DNA of 64,000 nucleotides, taken from the NCBI GenBank assembly GCA_012927585.1, contig JABBOY010000006.1, forward strand, positions 124,001 through 188,000, in the 5' to 3' direction. The stretch's first letter is position 1, and every line of letters starts with the position of its first letter. The position numbers were made by a program, and so were the translations under genes. Below, piece by piece: positions 37,723 through 50,774 of the stretch. The DNA is from Glaciimonas sp. GTDB lineage: Bacteria > Pseudomonadota > Gammaproteobacteria > Burkholderiales > Burkholderiaceae_D. The notes under the pieces were generated by a model. The model made no database searches. It was not told the DNA's origin and was given only the letters and a program-made list of their open reading frames with translations.

Positions 37723-38376
37723 TTAACGATGACTCAGCCGGCGCACCAGCAGGTCACCGAGCGATTGCACAATTTGCACGAACACGATCAAAATCAGCAC
37801 CACCGCCAGCATGACCTCCGGCAGGAAGCGTTGATAGCCGTAGCGAATCCCAAGGTCGCCCAAGCCGCCGCCGCCAATCGCCCCGGCCATCGCTGAATAC
37901 CCGACCAGACTGATGAAGGTGATGGTCAGGCCGGCCACGATGCCGGAAAACGCTTCCGGCACCAGCACCTTGAAGACAGTTTGGGCGGTGGTAGCGCCCA
38001 TCGCTTGCGCTGCCTCGATCAGGCCGGGATCGACTTCGCGCAGCGCTGTTTCCACCAGGCGGGCGACAAAAGGTGCGGCCGCCAGTGTCAGCGGCACAAT
38101 CGCCGCTGCAGTGCCGATCGAAGAGCCGACGAAAAAGCGCGTCATTGGAATCACCGCCACCAGCAAAATGATGAATGGCGTCGAGCGCACCGCATTGACC
38201 AGCAACCCGGCCACCCGATTGAAAATCGGACTGGGCAATATGCCCTTGCGGTCGGTCAGGTGCAGGGCGATGCCGAGCGGCACGCCGAGCAGCGCGCCCA
38301 GAACGCCGGAAACCGCGACCATCAATAGCGTTTCGCCAAAGGAAGCAATGAATAAATTGAATAATTCAGATGACAT
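37723..38376 (-). CDS. metI: Methionine ABC transporter permease MetI
   Basis: Inner-membrane permease of 217 aa with five hydrophobic segments. The ABC loop [20 protein letters not shown] (EAA motif) is visible. The start overlaps the end of metN by 11 bp, indicating coupled translation. It pairs with MetN and MetQ to import methionine. Confidence 0.94.
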   Translation of the reverse strand: MSSELFNLFIASFGETLLMVAVSGVLGALLGVPLGIALHLTDRKGILPSPIFNRVAGLLVNAVRSTPFIILLVAVIPMTRFFVGSSIGTAAAIVPLTLAAAPFVARLVETALREVDPGLIEAAQAMGATTAQTVFKVLVPEAFSGIVAGLTITFISLVGYSAMAGAIGGGGLGDLGIRYGYQRFLPEVMLAVVLILIVFVQIVQSLGDLLVRRLSHR

Positions 38377-39415
38377 GATTTAATTCCTCAACGACTACAC
38401 CTTGGGCGCGCAGGTAGGCTATTGCTGCAGTAATATCGTCTGCTGCACCGCTGGCCAGTACTGCAAGCGAGCCGAATGCCTGGCCCTGGATTTCATCGAT
38501 CTGGCCGTGCAGGATGGTGAAATCCATGCCGTAGCGGCGAATCGCTTCCGATAGCAGCGGCTGGTCTACGCTGGCGCCGGAAAATGCAAACCGGAACAAA
38601 TGATCCCGGCCGCTGCCGGCCTGAGTTTGCGCCAGCTTGGCGCGCACCCGTTGCAGTACGCCTTGCGGTAATTCCTGGGCAATTACGTCGCCAATCAAAG
38701 CTTTGGTGACGTCATGTTTGGGTTGGCGGAAAACATCGATGACTTCGCCTTGTTCGATAATTTGTCCGGCCTCCATCACGGCGACGCGGTCGCAGATGAC
38801 TTTGATGACGTCCATCTGGTGCGTGATCAGCACAATCGTCAGGCCAAGCTCGCGGTTGATGCGGCGCAGCAATTCAAGGATGGCACGGGTGGTTTCCGGG
38901 TCCAGCGCGGAGGTGGCTTCGTCCGACAATAATATTTTCGGGTCATTCGCCAATGCGCGCGCAATCCCGACGCGCTGCTTCTGGCCGCCGCTGATATGGG
39001 CCGGATAGCGTTTTTTTAATTCGGTCAGGCCCACCAGTTCCAATAGCGGCATGACCTTTTTGTGAATATCGGCTTTTGACAGGCCGGCTAGTTCCAGCGG
39101 CAGGGCGACGTTGTCATACACGGTGCGCGACGTCAGCAAATTGAAGTGCTGGAAAATCATGCCGATGTCATGCCGCGCTGTGCGCAGTTCTTTTGCGCCC
39201 AAGCCGGTCAGGTCGCGGCCATCAACCAGCACCCTGCCCGAGGTCGGACGGTTCAACAGGTTGATGGTGCGCACCAGCGAGCTTTTGCCGGCGCCGCTAC
39301 GGCCGATGATGCCGAAAATCTCGCCTTTGCGAATCGACAAGGTGACGTCGCGCACCGCATCGACGTCGCCGCTGGCCCCTTTGAAGCGCTGGTGGATTGC
39401 TTGTAGTTCTATCAT
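38366..39415 (-). CDS. metN: Methionine ABC transporter ATP-binding protein MetN
   Basis: ABC ATPase of 349 aa. Walker [18 protein letters not shown], signature [15 protein letters not shown], Walker [16 protein letters not shown] and H-loop [12 protein letters not shown] are all present. The extra C-terminal NIL domain (about 260-345), which senses methionine for transinhibition, is also present. Its leader carries a terminator-like hairpin. Confidence 0.95.
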   Translation of the reverse strand: MIELQAIHQRFKGASGDVDAVRDVTLSIRKGEIFGIIGRSGAGKSSLVRTINLLNRPTSGRVLVDGRDLTGLGAKELRTARHDIGMIFQHFNLLTSRTVYDNVALPLELAGLSKADIHKKVMPLLELVGLTELKKRYPAHISGGQKQRVGIARALANDPKILLSDEATSALDPETTRAILELLRRINRELGLTIVLITHQMDVIKVICDRVAVMEAGQIIEQGEVIDVFRQPKHDVTKALIGDVIAQELPQGVLQRVRAKLAQTQAGSGRDHLFRFAFSGASVDQPLLSEAIRRYGMDFTILHGQIDEIQGQAFGSLAVLASGAADDITAAIAYLRAQGVVVEELNHVI

Positions 39416-39440
39416 TTGAATCGTATTTTTCTACAAATAA

Positions 39441-39479
39441 AAAAGCGACAGACTGTATCGTGATCGACACTCTGTCGCT
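39441..39479 (-). promoter_or_regulatory. Terminator-like hairpin in the metNIQ leader (candidate attenuator)
   Basis: On the minus strand AGCGACAGA pairs with TCTGTCGCT across an 18-nt loop, followed directly by TTTTTTATTT, about 25 nt upstream of the metN ATG. groEL has its own terminator further upstream, so this hairpin lies in what should be the metN leader. Confidence 0.55.
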
Positions 39480-39598
39480 GTATTTCTTCTCAAGGAAGTT
39501 ATTCTACGGGAGCCGCTTTATAAGCGAAACGATTTGTATTGTATGCCGATATTACTTTTGGATATGCGCCAATGGCGTGCACCTTCCTAAACTCCATG

Positions 39599-39634
39599 AA
39601 AAAACCCGCTCGGGGCAAACCGAGCGGGTTTTTC
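39599..39634 (-). terminator. Rho-independent terminator after groEL
   Basis: Stem CCCGCTCGG/CCGAGCGGG with A and T runs on both sides, about 50 nt after the groEL stop. Confidence 0.92.
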
Positions 39635-39681
39635 GTTAGCAGCAGTGTAGCTTGCTTGTATGTAATAACCGAAAACGGTTA

Positions 39682-41337
<1,656 letters not shown>

Positions 41338-41432
41338 CTAAACTGATTTTCGGGGCCGGCAATGCTTGAAAAGTTTGCCAGCCTGAGAATGTGATACGAC
41401 TAATTATTGATGCCTGACGGATGGTGTGTTGA

Positions 41433-41723
41433 TTACTTCTCAACTACGGCCATGATGTCTTCTTCGCGCATGACCAGCAATTCATCACCGTCAACCTTGA
41501 CCGTTTGGCCAGAGTATTTGCCGAACAAAACGCGGTCGCCGACTTTTACTGCCAACACACGGACCGAGCCGTCTTCCAGAATCTTGCCATTACCTATTGC
41601 CAGAACTTCACCTTGATCCGGCTTTTCAGCTGCTGCTTCAGGCAGAACGATGCCGGATGCGGTTTTTGTTTCCTGATCCAGACGCTTTACGATAACGCGG
41701 TCATGCAAAGGACGAAGATTCAT
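41433..41723 (-). CDS. groES: Co-chaperonin GroES
   Basis: 10-kDa lid of the GroEL chamber, 96 aa. [20 protein letters not shown], the mobile loop [20 protein letters not shown] and the C-terminal [16 protein letters not shown] are typical. SD AAGGAG precedes the ATG. Confidence 0.98.
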   Translation of the reverse strand: MNLRPLHDRVIVKRLDQETKTASGIVLPEAAAEKPDQGEVLAIGNGKILEDGSVRVLAVKVGDRVLFGKYSGQTVKVDGDELLVMREEDIMAVVEK

Positions 41724-41849
41724 AAAAACTCCTTAGTATTCAATAGGTTGAGGTTTTATTGCAGCATATCTGCTACAAAGCATTCTTACTGCGCAGCCTT
41801 GTATTGGAAACGGGCTTTGCCGCAAAATTTTTAAGGTTAAAAGAAATTG

Positions 41850-41876
41850 TTAGCACTCTCCCTTAACGAGTGCTAA
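41850..41876 (-). promoter_or_regulatory. CIRCE operator for HrcA
   Basis: Perfect 9-9-9 CIRCE element: TTAGCACTC, nine bases, GAGTGCTAA. It lies immediately downstream of the groES promoter, where HrcA binding represses transcription. Confidence 0.96.
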
Positions 41877-41905
41877 TTATATGGGGGCTTATCGGCTTTT
41901 TCAAG
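41876..41905 (-). promoter_or_regulatory. Overlapping sigma-70 and sigma-32 promoters of groESL
   Basis: On the minus strand TTGAAA, 17 bp, TATAAT gives a near-consensus sigma-70 promoter. The same bases read CTTGAAA, 12 bp, CCCCATAT, close to the sigma-32 (RpoH) consensus. The -10 box touches the CIRCE repeat. Confidence 0.85.
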
Positions 41906-42180
41906 GCGTCAAAAATAACAGTTGTGAATTATCTTTCCGATTCCGTTTTTCCTCTTGTTCGCCCTTCCTCATATCTGATTTTCCAGTGCAGGTAAAGTGC
42001 TGCAAGCAGCCCTTTCGCCATACAGGCGTCCTTGATGAGTTGAATATTTTGTAGCTATTCAGCCGATTTTCGCACGGGCCCACGAACATGCCGTGTGACG
42101 CGGATTTGCTGCAGAGTTTTAGACGACTGATTTTTTAAAGAAGAAGCATTGCGCTAGATTTTTGCTGATAGGGCGAATCC
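41906..42180. other. Intergenic region between tRNA-Pro and groES promoter
   Basis: About 275 bp. The side next to the tRNA should contain its terminator, but no clear hairpin with a T run is visible. No ORF supported; no duplication of the tRNA 3' end that would mark an integrated element. Confidence 0.4.
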
Positions 42181-42257
42181 TGGTCGGGGTGAGAGGATTC
42201 GAACCTCCGGCCTCTACGTCCCGAACGTAGCGCTCTACCAGACTAAGCTACACCCCG
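42181..42257 (-). tRNA. tRNA-Pro (anticodon CGG)
   Basis: 77-nt cloverleaf. The acceptor stem is CGGGGTG/CACCCCG, the anticodon loop TTCGGGA carries CGG, and the T-loop is GGTTCGAATCC. The CCA end is encoded (ACCA after the acceptor stem). It reads CCG codons. Confidence 0.97.
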
Positions 42258-42286
42258 ACTGCGATACCGACCCAATCTGCGTTAAT

Positions 42287-43276
42287 TCAGTGATTACGCT
42301 TGACTGCAAAGCTGCATAATTCCAGCAAGGAGTCCTTGAAACGATTGTCCGGCAAGTGCGTCAGCGCCGTTACCGCTTTACCAGCGGCCTGTTGGGCTTT
42401 GCCGGTAGTGTATTCGAGCGCGCCGGAGGTGGTGATGTCAGCCAGTATTTGCTCAAAATGTTGTTCATCGCCGTGTACGATGCAGGCGCGCACCAGTTCG
42501 CGTTGTGTCGGCGTGCCATGTTGCATCAGGTAAATCAAGGGTAGTGTCGGCTTGCCTTCGCGCAAGTCGTCACCGACATTCTTGCCGATTTCGGCAGCGT
42601 TGCCGGAGTAGTCCAGCACATCGTCGATCAACTGAAAGGCGGTACCGAGGCAGCGGCCGTACTCAGCAGCGGCTTCAATCGCGTCGTCTGAAGCGCCGGC
42701 GACGCGTGCTCCGAGTTGCGCTGCCGCCTCGAATAATTTGGCAGTCTTGGAGCGAATGACCTGCAAATAGCGCTCTTCTGTCAGGTCTGAATCATGCATA
42801 TTAAGCAATTGCAGTACTTCGCCCTCAGCCAGCACGTTGGTCGCATCGGCCAAAATGCGCATGACCTGAATGTCGTCGATTGCAACCATCATCTGGAAAG
42901 CGCGCGAATGCAGGAAGTCGCCCACTAATACAGAGGCCGCATTGCCGAATAGTGCATTGGCGGTTTTTCGTCCGCGCCGCAGGGAGGATTCATCGACCAC
43001 GTCGTCGTGCAGCAAAGTGGCGGTGTGGATCAGTTCGACTACGGCTGCGAGTTCGTGGTGGTGCGTGCCGGTATAGCTATGGGCATTTGCGACCAGCAAG
43101 ACCAGTTGCGGGCGGATGCGCTTGCCACCGGCGCCGATAATGTATTGCGCAATCTGGCTGATGAGCGGTACATCGGAATGCAGACGCGTGCGGATTATGC
43201 GGTTGACGTCGTCCATGTCGGCGCTAATGGATGGTATTGAGTTGTTGCTGGCGGTGAGATCGGTTGCGGTAGACAA
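42287..43276 (-). CDS. ispB: Octaprenyl diphosphate synthase
   Basis: Trans-polyprenyl diphosphate synthase providing the ubiquinone side chain, 329 aa. The first Asp-rich motif is LLHDDVVDESSLRRGRKTAN, the second FQLIDDVLDYSGNAAEIGKN; GGKRIRPQLVLLVA precedes them. It is divergent from rplU, the conserved arrangement in proteobacteria. Chain length (C40) is inferred from the family, not proven. Confidence 0.94.
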   Translation of the reverse strand: MSTATDLTASNNSIPSISADMDDVNRIIRTRLHSDVPLISQIAQYIIGAGGKRIRPQLVLLVANAHSYTGTHHHELAAVVELIHTATLLHDDVVDESSLRRGRKTANALFGNAASVLVGDFLHSRAFQMMVAIDDIQVMRILADATNVLAEGEVLQLLNMHDSDLTEERYLQVIRSKTAKLFEAAAQLGARVAGASDDAIEAAAEYGRCLGTAFQLIDDVLDYSGNAAEIGKNVGDDLREGKPTLPLIYLMQHGTPTQRELVRACIVHGDEQHFEQILADITTSGALEYTTGKAQQAAGKAVTALTHLPDNRFKDSLLELCSFAVKRNH

Positions 43277-43693
43277 GGTGGCGCCTGTGGGGAATCATCA
43301 ATTGCGGGAATTATACGATGACAATATCGTTGCGATGAGATCGGATTTGCTTATCCATCCGGTTCAATATTATTGCCCTGTGTTCGCTGCGGTTTTCGGT
43401 TGCCGTTGGTAGATGGAATTAATATCAGGGGTATCGGTCATTTATCAGTGTCTACGCATGTGATGTGTGCAAGTGTAAAAATACTTGCACAGGTATCTCG
43501 CTTGACCGAGGTTATGGAGAGGATAAATTGTGGGTGGGCAGGACGCACGCGCCGGATTTTTGCGGCAATCGGCCCATGCAAATTTTGACCCGCCACGCAA
43601 GTCCATGTATAATTTGCGGTTTTCCGTATTAGGCAAGTGTTTTTTGCAAGATTGGGAAAAGAAAGTTTATTCAATTATTTGATGAGGTTCCAC

Positions 43694-44005
43694 ATGTATG
43701 CGGTCATAAAAACCGGTGGCAAACAATATAAAGTTGTTGCTGGTGAAAAATTTAAAGTAGAACAGATACTTGCAGACATTGGCTCCGAAATCACCCTAGA
43801 TCAAGTGCTCGCAGTGGGCTCCGGCGACACCATTAAATTTGGTGCGCCACTGGTTGAAGGTGCAACGGTGCTGGTTACGGTAGTGGCGCAAGGGCGTCAC
43901 GATAAGGTCAAGATTTTCAAGATGCGCCGTCGTAAGCATTACCAGAAACATCAAGGCCATCGTCAAAATTACACCGAACTGCAAATCGTCTCCATCAACG
44001 CTTAA
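43694..44005 (+). CDS. rplU: 50S ribosomal protein L21
   Basis: 103 aa. [20 protein letters not shown] and [20 protein letters not shown] are diagnostic. ATG 43694 has GAGG seven bases upstream; the frame is open to 43637 but the extension is not conserved. First gene of rplU-rpmA-obgE. Confidence 0.97.
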   Translation: MYAVIKTGGKQYKVVAGEKFKVEQILADIGSEITLDQVLAVGSGDTIKFGAPLVEGATVLVTVVAQGRHDKVKIFKMRRRKHYQKHQGHRQNYTELQIVSINA

Positions 44006-44049
44006 TAAAACAGCGTTGTTCGAGCTAACCAGATACCAAGGGGTTTCAA

Positions 44050-44322
44050 ATGGCACATAAAAAAGGCGGCGGCACCACGCGCAACGGCCGTGATTCCGAG
44101 TCAAAACGGCTAGGCGTGAAAGTTTACGGCGGCCAGGCAATCAATGCCGGCGGCATCATCATTCGCCAACGTGGCACAAAAGTTCATCCGGGCGAAAATG
44201 TCGGCATGGGCAAGGATCACACCTTGTTCGCACTGATCCAGGGCAAGGTGCAGTTTGTTATCAAAGGCGCGCTGAGCCGCCAGTTCGTAACAGTAGTACC
44301 TGCAACTGTAGTACCTGCGTAA
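44050..44322 (+). CDS. rpmA: 50S ribosomal protein L27
   Basis: 90 aa. [20 protein letters not shown] and [20 protein letters not shown] are typical. The usual C-terminus (...VPA) is followed by an extra TVVPA, encoded by an imperfect 15-bp tandem duplication (ACAGTAGTACCTGCA / ACTGTAGTACCTGCG). Confidence 0.96.
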   Translation: MAHKKGGGTTRNGRDSESKRLGVKVYGGQAINAGGIIIRQRGTKVHPGENVGMGKDHTLFALIQGKVQFVIKGALSRQFVTVVPATVVPA

Positions 44323-44370
44323 GCATCGTTTGTAACGATTGTGCAGTGTAAGGCGAAAGCCTTCAATCGA

Positions 44371-45529
<1,159 letters not shown>

Positions 45530-45663
45530 GCTGTTTTTACACGTATCCAGGCACGGTGGACGGCAGTTGCCGGCGTCGCCGTTTTTCGATGCAGCGTCAA
45601 ATGTACGTGCGGCGCATGCGCTTTTGACGCTGGACTGATTTTTCTCCGGCAGTTACCGAAAAT

Positions 45664-46782
45664 ATGCATTCTGTTATTCAAAACGCCAAACGATTGGTGA
45701 TTAAAGTAGGTTCCTCACTGGTGACCAACGATGGGCACGGCCTGGATCATGCCGCCATCGCAAATTGGGCCGATCAAATTGCCCGCCTGCGACAAACGGG
45801 CAAGGAAGTGGTGCTGGTGAGTTCGGGCGCGATTGCCGAAGGCATGCTGCGGCTCGGCTTCTTGCAGCGCCCGACCGGTATCGACAAATTGCAGGCCTGC
45901 GCAGCCGTGGGGCAAATGGGATTGGCCCAAATTTACGAAACCAGTTTTCAAGTGCATGGCTTGCGCACCGCACAAGTATTGCTGACACACGCCGACCTGG
46001 CGCACCGCGAGCGTTATCTGAATGCACGCTCGACCTTGCTTACCTTGTTGCGCCTGGGCGTGGTGCCAATTATTAATGAAAATGACACGGTGGTAACCGA
46101 CGAAATCAAGTTCGGCGATAACGATACCCTCGGTGCCTTGGTGGCGAATCTGATCGAGGGCGATGCATTGATCATCCTGACCGACCAGAAAGGTTTGTAC
46201 ACTGCCGATCCGCGCAAGAACCCGGATGCCGTATTCGTGCAGCGGGCAAATGCGGGCGATTTGGCGCTGGAAGCGATGGCCGGCGGCGCCGGTAGCAGTC
46301 TTGGGCGCGGCGGCATGCTGACCAAGATACTGGCTGCGAAACGGGCTGCCAGTTCAGGTGCGCATACCGTCATTGCCTGGGGCCGCGAGGAAGAAGTCTT
46401 GATCCGACTGGCGAGCGGGGAATTGATAGGCACGCAGTTGAGCGCCCAAACCGGGCAACTGACCGCGCGCAAACAATGGATGTCCGATCATTTGCAGACT
46501 GCCGGCCGTGTCGTGCTGGACGCGGGCGCGGTGCAAAAAATAAGCGAAGAAGGCAAATCCCTGCTGCCGATTGGCGTCACCCAAGTGCATGGCCAGTTCG
46601 GCCGCGGCGAAGTCATTACCTGTACCGACGAAGACGGCCGCGCAATCGCGCGCGGCCTGACCAATTATTCGAGTTCGGATGCGCGCCGCATCATCCGGCA
46701 TGCTTCAGGCGACATCGAATCGATTCTGGGATTTATTGAAGAACCCGAACTAATTCATCGTGATAATTTGGTATTGCTGTGA
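45664..46782 (+). CDS. proB: Glutamate 5-kinase
   Basis: First step of proline synthesis, 372 aa. Amino-acid kinase domain ([13 protein letters not shown] at the N-terminus, [33 protein letters not shown]), then a C-terminal PUA domain (about 280-365) present in the long ProB type. obgE-proB linkage is common in Burkholderiales. proA is not in the window. Confidence 0.96.
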   Translation: MHSVIQNAKRLVIKVGSSLVTNDGHGLDHAAIANWADQIARLRQTGKEVVLVSSGAIAEGMLRLGFLQRPTGIDKLQACAAVGQMGLAQIYETSFQVHGLRTAQVLLTHADLAHRERYLNARSTLLTLLRLGVVPIINENDTVVTDEIKFGDNDTLGALVANLIEGDALIILTDQKGLYTADPRKNPDAVFVQRANAGDLALEAMAGGAGSSLGRGGMLTKILAAKRAASSGAHTVIAWGREEEVLIRLASGELIGTQLSAQTGQLTARKQWMSDHLQTAGRVVLDAGAVQKISEEGKSLLPIGVTQVHGQFGRGEVITCTDEDGRAIARGLTNYSSSDARRIIRHASGDIESILGFIEEPELIHRDNLVLL

Positions 46783-46794
46783 CCTTGTGTTGTT

Positions 46795-47367
46795 TCAATC
46801 ACCGGAAATCGGTAATGGGTGCCGGCTGCGCAACCTATCGATGATTTTGGCTGCGTTACCCGCAACTTGTCCGTCACGACAGAAATAATCCTGAGCTAAT
46901 GTCACATGTTGCCGATTTGCAGCATTCTTGAAAATCGGCTGCCATTCATCCCGCTTCGCGCGTGCCCAACTGCCGTCGGCGCGGCCGAACGCGTACAGCT
47001 TCTTTTCGAATGATTGGCAGCGGATACCTTCATAACTGATGCTGCTGGCCCCGGCGCTGCTTTGCGCCACCAATGTATAGCGCACTACGCCATCGGTTCC
47101 CACCGTCAGGGCTTTGGGATCGATATGGAAGCTTTGGGACGTATTGGGAGTGATGGTAAATGGCAGCAAAGCACCGGTGTCGGGAGCGGCAGGTAGTTGC
47201 AATACCACTTCTTGCCACAGATCAACCTGCTTGCTTTCTTCGTCGTCCTGATGCGACTTAATTTGGCTCATTGCTGAACCCGCTAGCAGGATTGTCGCCA
47301 GAAAAATTGCAGGTTTACTGCAGGCAGTGGTAAATCCGTTGTTTTTTTGCATGAAAAATTTATTCAT
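46795..47367 (-). CDS. CNP1-like family secreted protein
   Basis: 190 aa from the ATG at 47367; starts at 47400, 47370 and 47352 are also possible, none with a good SD. It has a signal peptide or anchor ([20 protein letters not shown]). The body fits the CNP1-like family: [40 protein letters not shown] and an [19 protein letters not shown] segment. Function unknown. The start overlaps the rppH stop, so it is probably co-transcribed with rppH. Confidence 0.8.
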   Translation of the reverse strand: MNKFFMQKNNGFTTACSKPAIFLATILLAGSAMSQIKSHQDDEESKQVDLWQEVVLQLPAAPDTGALLPFTITPNTSQSFHIDPKALTVGTDGVVRYTLVAQSSAGASSISYEGIRCQSFEKKLYAFGRADGSWARAKRDEWQPIFKNAANRQHVTLAQDYFCRDGQVAGNAAKIIDRLRSRHPLPISGD

Positions 47368-47929
47368 CATTGGGTTCTGTTTCAGGCAAGCGGGGCGCAT
47401 GCGGTTGGCGCAAATAACGTGATGTATGCCGCTGTGGCGGCGGCGTGTCAGTCACTGGGCGCGACAGGAAGCGCGACAGTTCCTGCAGCGCCTTTTGGTA
47501 AACATCGCGTTTGAATTCGATGACGATTTCCATCGGCACCCAGTAATCGTGCCAGCGCCAGGCATCGAATTCGGGATGCTCATTGATGCGCAGGTTGACG
47601 TCGCAGTCGCGACCAACCATGCGCAGCAGGAACCAGATTTGTTTCTGGCCGCGATAGTGACCGCGGATTTCACGCTTGATGAAATGATCCGGCACCTCAT
47701 AGCGCAGCCAGTCGCGAGTGCGGCCGACTACCCGTACATGTTCCGGGCGCAAGCCAACCTCCTCTTCCAGTTCGCGGAACATTGCTTGTTCCGGCGACTC
47801 TCCGTATTTGATGCCGCCTTGCGGAAATTGCCACGAGTGCTCGCGCACCCGTTTACCCCACCACACTTCGTTTTGCGTGTTGAGTAGGATAATGCCGACG
47901 TTGGGACGAAACCCTTCACGATCCAGCAT
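47360..47929 (-). CDS. rppH: RNA pyrophosphohydrolase RppH
   Basis: Nudix enzyme removing pyrophosphate from mRNA 5' ends and so starting decay; 189 aa. [20 protein letters not shown] and the Nudix box [20 protein letters not shown] are diagnostic, and [20 protein letters not shown] follows. It has the usual variable Arg/Pro-rich C-terminus. Confidence 0.95.
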   Translation of the reverse strand: MLDREGFRPNVGIILLNTQNEVWWGKRVREHSWQFPQGGIKYGESPEQAMFRELEEEVGLRPEHVRVVGRTRDWLRYEVPDHFIKREIRGHYRGQKQIWFLLRMVGRDCDVNLRINEHPEFDAWRWHDYWVPMEIVIEFKRDVYQKALQELSRFLSRPVTDTPPPQRHTSRYLRQPHAPRLPETEPNDE

Positions 47930-48147
47930 ATTGCACCTCGATACTTTCTGCGACTAGCTGCACCTCATCCTGGACTCGGCCCTTAATTTGGCGCCTGATT
48001 TGGTGCCAACGTGCTCTGCGCTCAAGCTGCCAGCCAGTGGCGTAGCGCGCGGTCTTGAACCAATTGTACGAAGATGTGATGCATCAGCCTGCGAATACTT
48101 TAAAATTGAGTTGATTATAACTCTCTCTTTTTAAAAGAAACCATCGC

Positions 48148-49872
48148 ATGCGCGCTTCCCGTTTTTTCATTTCCACCCTTAAAGAAGCACCTTCAGATGC
48201 TGAAGTTGTCAGTCACAAGCTCATGGTACGCGCCGGCATGGTCAAGCGCGTCGGCTCTGGTATTTATACGTATATGCCGATGGGTTTGCGTGTCATCCGC
48301 AAGGTGGAGGCCATCGTGCGCGAAGAAATGGTGCGCGCGGGTGCCATTGAGATGCTGATGCCGGTAGTGCAGCCAGCCGAGTTGTGGCAGGAAACCGGCC
48401 GCTGGGACAAGATGGGCCCGGAGCTGATGCGGGTCAAAGACCGCCACGGCCGCGACTATGCAATTCAGCCTACTTCGGAAGAAGTGATCACCGATGTGGT
48501 GCGCTCTGAAATCAAGTCGTACCGCCAGTTGCCGCTCAATTTTTACCATATCCAGACCAAGTTTCGCGATGAGCGCCGGCCCCGTTTCGGCTTGATGCGC
48601 GGGCGTGAATTCACCATGAAAGATGCTTACTCGTTCGATCGCGATGTGGCTGGCCTGAAACAGTCGTATCAACTGATGTACGACGCTTATGTGCGCATTT
48701 TCAATCGTTTCGGCTTGCAATTCCGTGCGGTGGCAGCCGACAACGGCGCCATCGGCGGTTCCGGTTCGCATGAATTCCATGTGATCACCGATACCGGCGA
48801 AGACGCCATCGTGTATTGCCCAAGCTCCGATTACGCCGCCAACATGGAGGCGGCAGAAGCTTTGCCGCTGACCGCGCAGCGTCTGGATGCGAGCGCAGCG
48901 CTGGTCAAGACTGCTACGCCGGGCCAGTCAAAATGTGAACAAGTGGCTGAATATCTGAAGATTCCGCTGGAAAAAACCGTTAAATCCATCGTGCTGACGG
49001 TCGAAAAGCCGGAAGGCAAGGAGGTCTGGCTGCTGCTGTTGCGCGGCGACCATAGCTTGAATGAAGTCAAGGCGAACAAGATTGACGGCATCGCCGGCTA
49101 TCGCTTTTCCACTGAAGATGAAATCATGGAATGGTTCGGCGCCAAGCCCGGTTATCTGGGACCGATCAACACTGTCAAACCGGTCCGGCTGGTGGCCGAC
49201 CGCACGGTCGCCAACATGAGCGATTTCGTGTGCGGCGCGAATGCCGAGGATTATCACTTCACCGGCGTCAACTGGGGCCGCGATTTACCGGAACCGATAG
49301 TCGCCGATATACGTGAAGTGGTAGCGGGCGATCCCTCGCCGGACGGCAAGGGCGTGCTGGCGATTCAGCGCGGCATTGAGGTCGGGCATGTGTTTCAGCT
49401 TGGCACCAGCTATTCCGAATCGATGAAGGCAACCTTCCTGGATGAGAACGGCAAGCCGCAACTGCTGCAAATGGGCTGTTACGGGATTGGCATAACGCGC
49501 ATTCTGGGGGCGGCAATCGAACAGAACTTCGACGACAAAGGCATCATCTGGCCGGCAGCGCTGGCGCCGTTTGAAGTGGTGCTGTGCCCGATGGGCTACG
49601 ACCGCAGCGAAGCGGTCAGAATCGAAACCGACCGTTTGTATGCGGCGCTGCAGGAGGCCGGGGTCGATGTAATCCTGGACGATCGTGGCGAGCGCCCTGG
49701 CGCGATGTTTGCCGACTGGGAATTGATAGGGGTGCCGCATCGGGTCGTGATCGGCGAGCGCGGCCTGAAAGAAGGCAAGCTGGAATATCAAGGACGGCGC
49801 GATAGTGCAGCAACCGTGGTGCCGGCAGCAGAAATGTCGGATTTTGTTTGTGGCCGCCTGGCGGCTTTGTAA
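48148..49872 (+). CDS. proS: Prolyl-tRNA synthetase (bacterial type, with editing domain)
   Basis: Class II synthetase, 574 aa. Catalytic core with motif 2 [20 protein letters not shown] and motif 3 [20 protein letters not shown]. The INS editing domain, homologous to YbaK, lies at about 230-390 ([20 protein letters not shown]); the anticodon domain is C-terminal. It clears mischarged Ala-tRNA-Pro. Coordinates match the prokaryote-like long form. Confidence 0.97.
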   Translation: MRASRFFISTLKEAPSDAEVVSHKLMVRAGMVKRVGSGIYTYMPMGLRVIRKVEAIVREEMVRAGAIEMLMPVVQPAELWQETGRWDKMGPELMRVKDRHGRDYAIQPTSEEVITDVVRSEIKSYRQLPLNFYHIQTKFRDERRPRFGLMRGREFTMKDAYSFDRDVAGLKQSYQLMYDAYVRIFNRFGLQFRAVAADNGAIGGSGSHEFHVITDTGEDAIVYCPSSDYAANMEAAEALPLTAQRLDASAALVKTATPGQSKCEQVAEYLKIPLEKTVKSIVLTVEKPEGKEVWLLLLRGDHSLNEVKANKIDGIAGYRFSTEDEIMEWFGAKPGYLGPINTVKPVRLVADRTVANMSDFVCGANAEDYHFTGVNWGRDLPEPIVADIREVVAGDPSPDGKGVLAIQRGIEVGHVFQLGTSYSESMKATFLDENGKPQLLQMGCYGIGITRILGAAIEQNFDDKGIIWPAALAPFEVVLCPMGYDRSEAVRIETDRLYAALQEAGVDVILDDRGERPGAMFADWELIGVPHRVVIGERGLKEGKLEYQGRRDSAATVVPAAEMSDFVCGRLAAL

Positions 49873-49875
49873 GCC

Positions 49876-49980
49876 TTAGGACTTACGCAATACTCAGTAG
49901 TGCAGGCCTCCGTGCCTGCGGCCCGGCGCAGGCACGGAGGCCTGCACTACTTAAAAGGCCGTATTTTGCGTAAGCCCTAA
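49876..49980. repeat. 105-bp composite palindrome (MITE-like) containing REP copy 2
   Basis: Outer arms TTAGGACTTACGCAATAC and GTATTTTGCGTAAGCCCTAA are near-perfect inverted repeats. Inside lies the REP palindrome AGTAGTGCAGGCCTCCGTGC ... GCACGGAGGCCTGCACTACT (49897-49951). It starts 4 nt after the proS stop. The nested inverted repeats look like a small non-autonomous mobile element. Confidence 0.75.
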
Positions 49981-50055
49981 TCCTGATATTTTAACGAGGG
50001 TATTTATGAAGTCGCCTTGTTACCTTGCGGTGATAACATGATTTTATGCCATACT

Positions 50056-50667
50056 ATGGGTATGTATCATATCTTTCTGCGACTTGCTCTGGTAGCTTTT
50101 CTTGGCGCCTGCTTGTCGGCGCAGGCTGGCAATCAACAGGAAATCGCATTGGCCGACTCGGTGCGACTCGCCTTGGCGCATGCGGTGGCGGACGGTCGAC
50201 CACCCAAGCCGCAGATCGAAGATGCGAATGAGCGCAACCAATACCTGCACTGGCTCAGTGAGATGTCGCAGCGCTTACAAAAGAGAGTTCCCGATGTGCT
50301 GATGCGCCAGGAATTTCTGGAATCCGTTTGGTATGAAGCGACCCGGGCCGGACTCGATCCGGCTATGGTGCTGGGCCTGATCCAGGTCGAATCGGCATTT
50401 CGCAAATACGCGATGTCGATCGTTGGCGCCCGCGGCTATATGCAGGTGATGCCGTTCTGGACCCGCGTCATCGGCGACAATGACCGCAGCAAGCTGTTCC
50501 AGATGCAAGCGAATCTGCGTTACGGCTGTGCCATCCTGCGCATGTATATCGATATGGAAAATGGCAATCTGTACCTGGCCCTGGGGCGTTATAACGGCAG
50601 CCGCGGCCGCCCGGATTATCCGAATGCAGTGCTGTCGGCATGGAACAAGTGGAAACTGCAAGGTTAG
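50056..50667 (+). CDS. Lytic transglycosylase (SLT domain)
   Basis: About 203 aa from ATG 50056; ATG 50062 is equally possible and the frame is open to 50017. A signal peptide (FLRLALVAFLGACLSAQAG) has a Cys at GAC-L, but no clear lipobox spacing. The SLT domain is at about 95-200: AMVLGLIQVESAFRKYAMSI with the catalytic Glu, then GARGYMQVMPFW and LRYGCAILRMYID. It likely cleaves peptidoglycan. It is flanked by REP copies on both sides. Confidence 0.85.
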   Translation: MGMYHIFLRLALVAFLGACLSAQAGNQQEIALADSVRLALAHAVADGRPPKPQIEDANERNQYLHWLSEMSQRLQKRVPDVLMRQEFLESVWYEATRAGLDPAMVLGLIQVESAFRKYAMSIVGARGYMQVMPFWTRVIGDNDRSKLFQMQANLRYGCAILRMYIDMENGNLYLALGRYNGSRGRPDYPNAVLSAWNKWKLQG

Positions 50668-50671
50668 ACAC

Positions 50672-50757
50672 AGTAGTGCGGGCCTTCGTGCCTGCACCGG
50701 GCCGCAGGCACGCAAGCCTGCACTACTGAAAAGCAGCAGCACTGCGTAAGTCCTATC
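50672..50757. repeat. REP copy 3 with one composite arm
   Basis: The REP palindrome AGTAGTGCGGGCCTTCGTGC ... CGCAAGCCTGCACTACT (50672-50727) is followed by CTGCGTAAGTCCTA, matching the right outer arm of the 105-bp composite at 49876. The left arm is missing, as if the element has decayed. Confidence 0.75.
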
Positions 50758-50774
50758 TTGATCCAACAATAAAA

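Noticed and set aside
39480-39600. SAM riboswitch in the metNIQ leader
   Set aside because: I do not see the conserved core of a known SAM riboswitch class; only a terminator-like hairpin is supported.
42181-42257. tRNA-Pro as an integration site
   Set aside because: No integrase gene or duplicated tRNA 3' end is visible in the neighbourhood.
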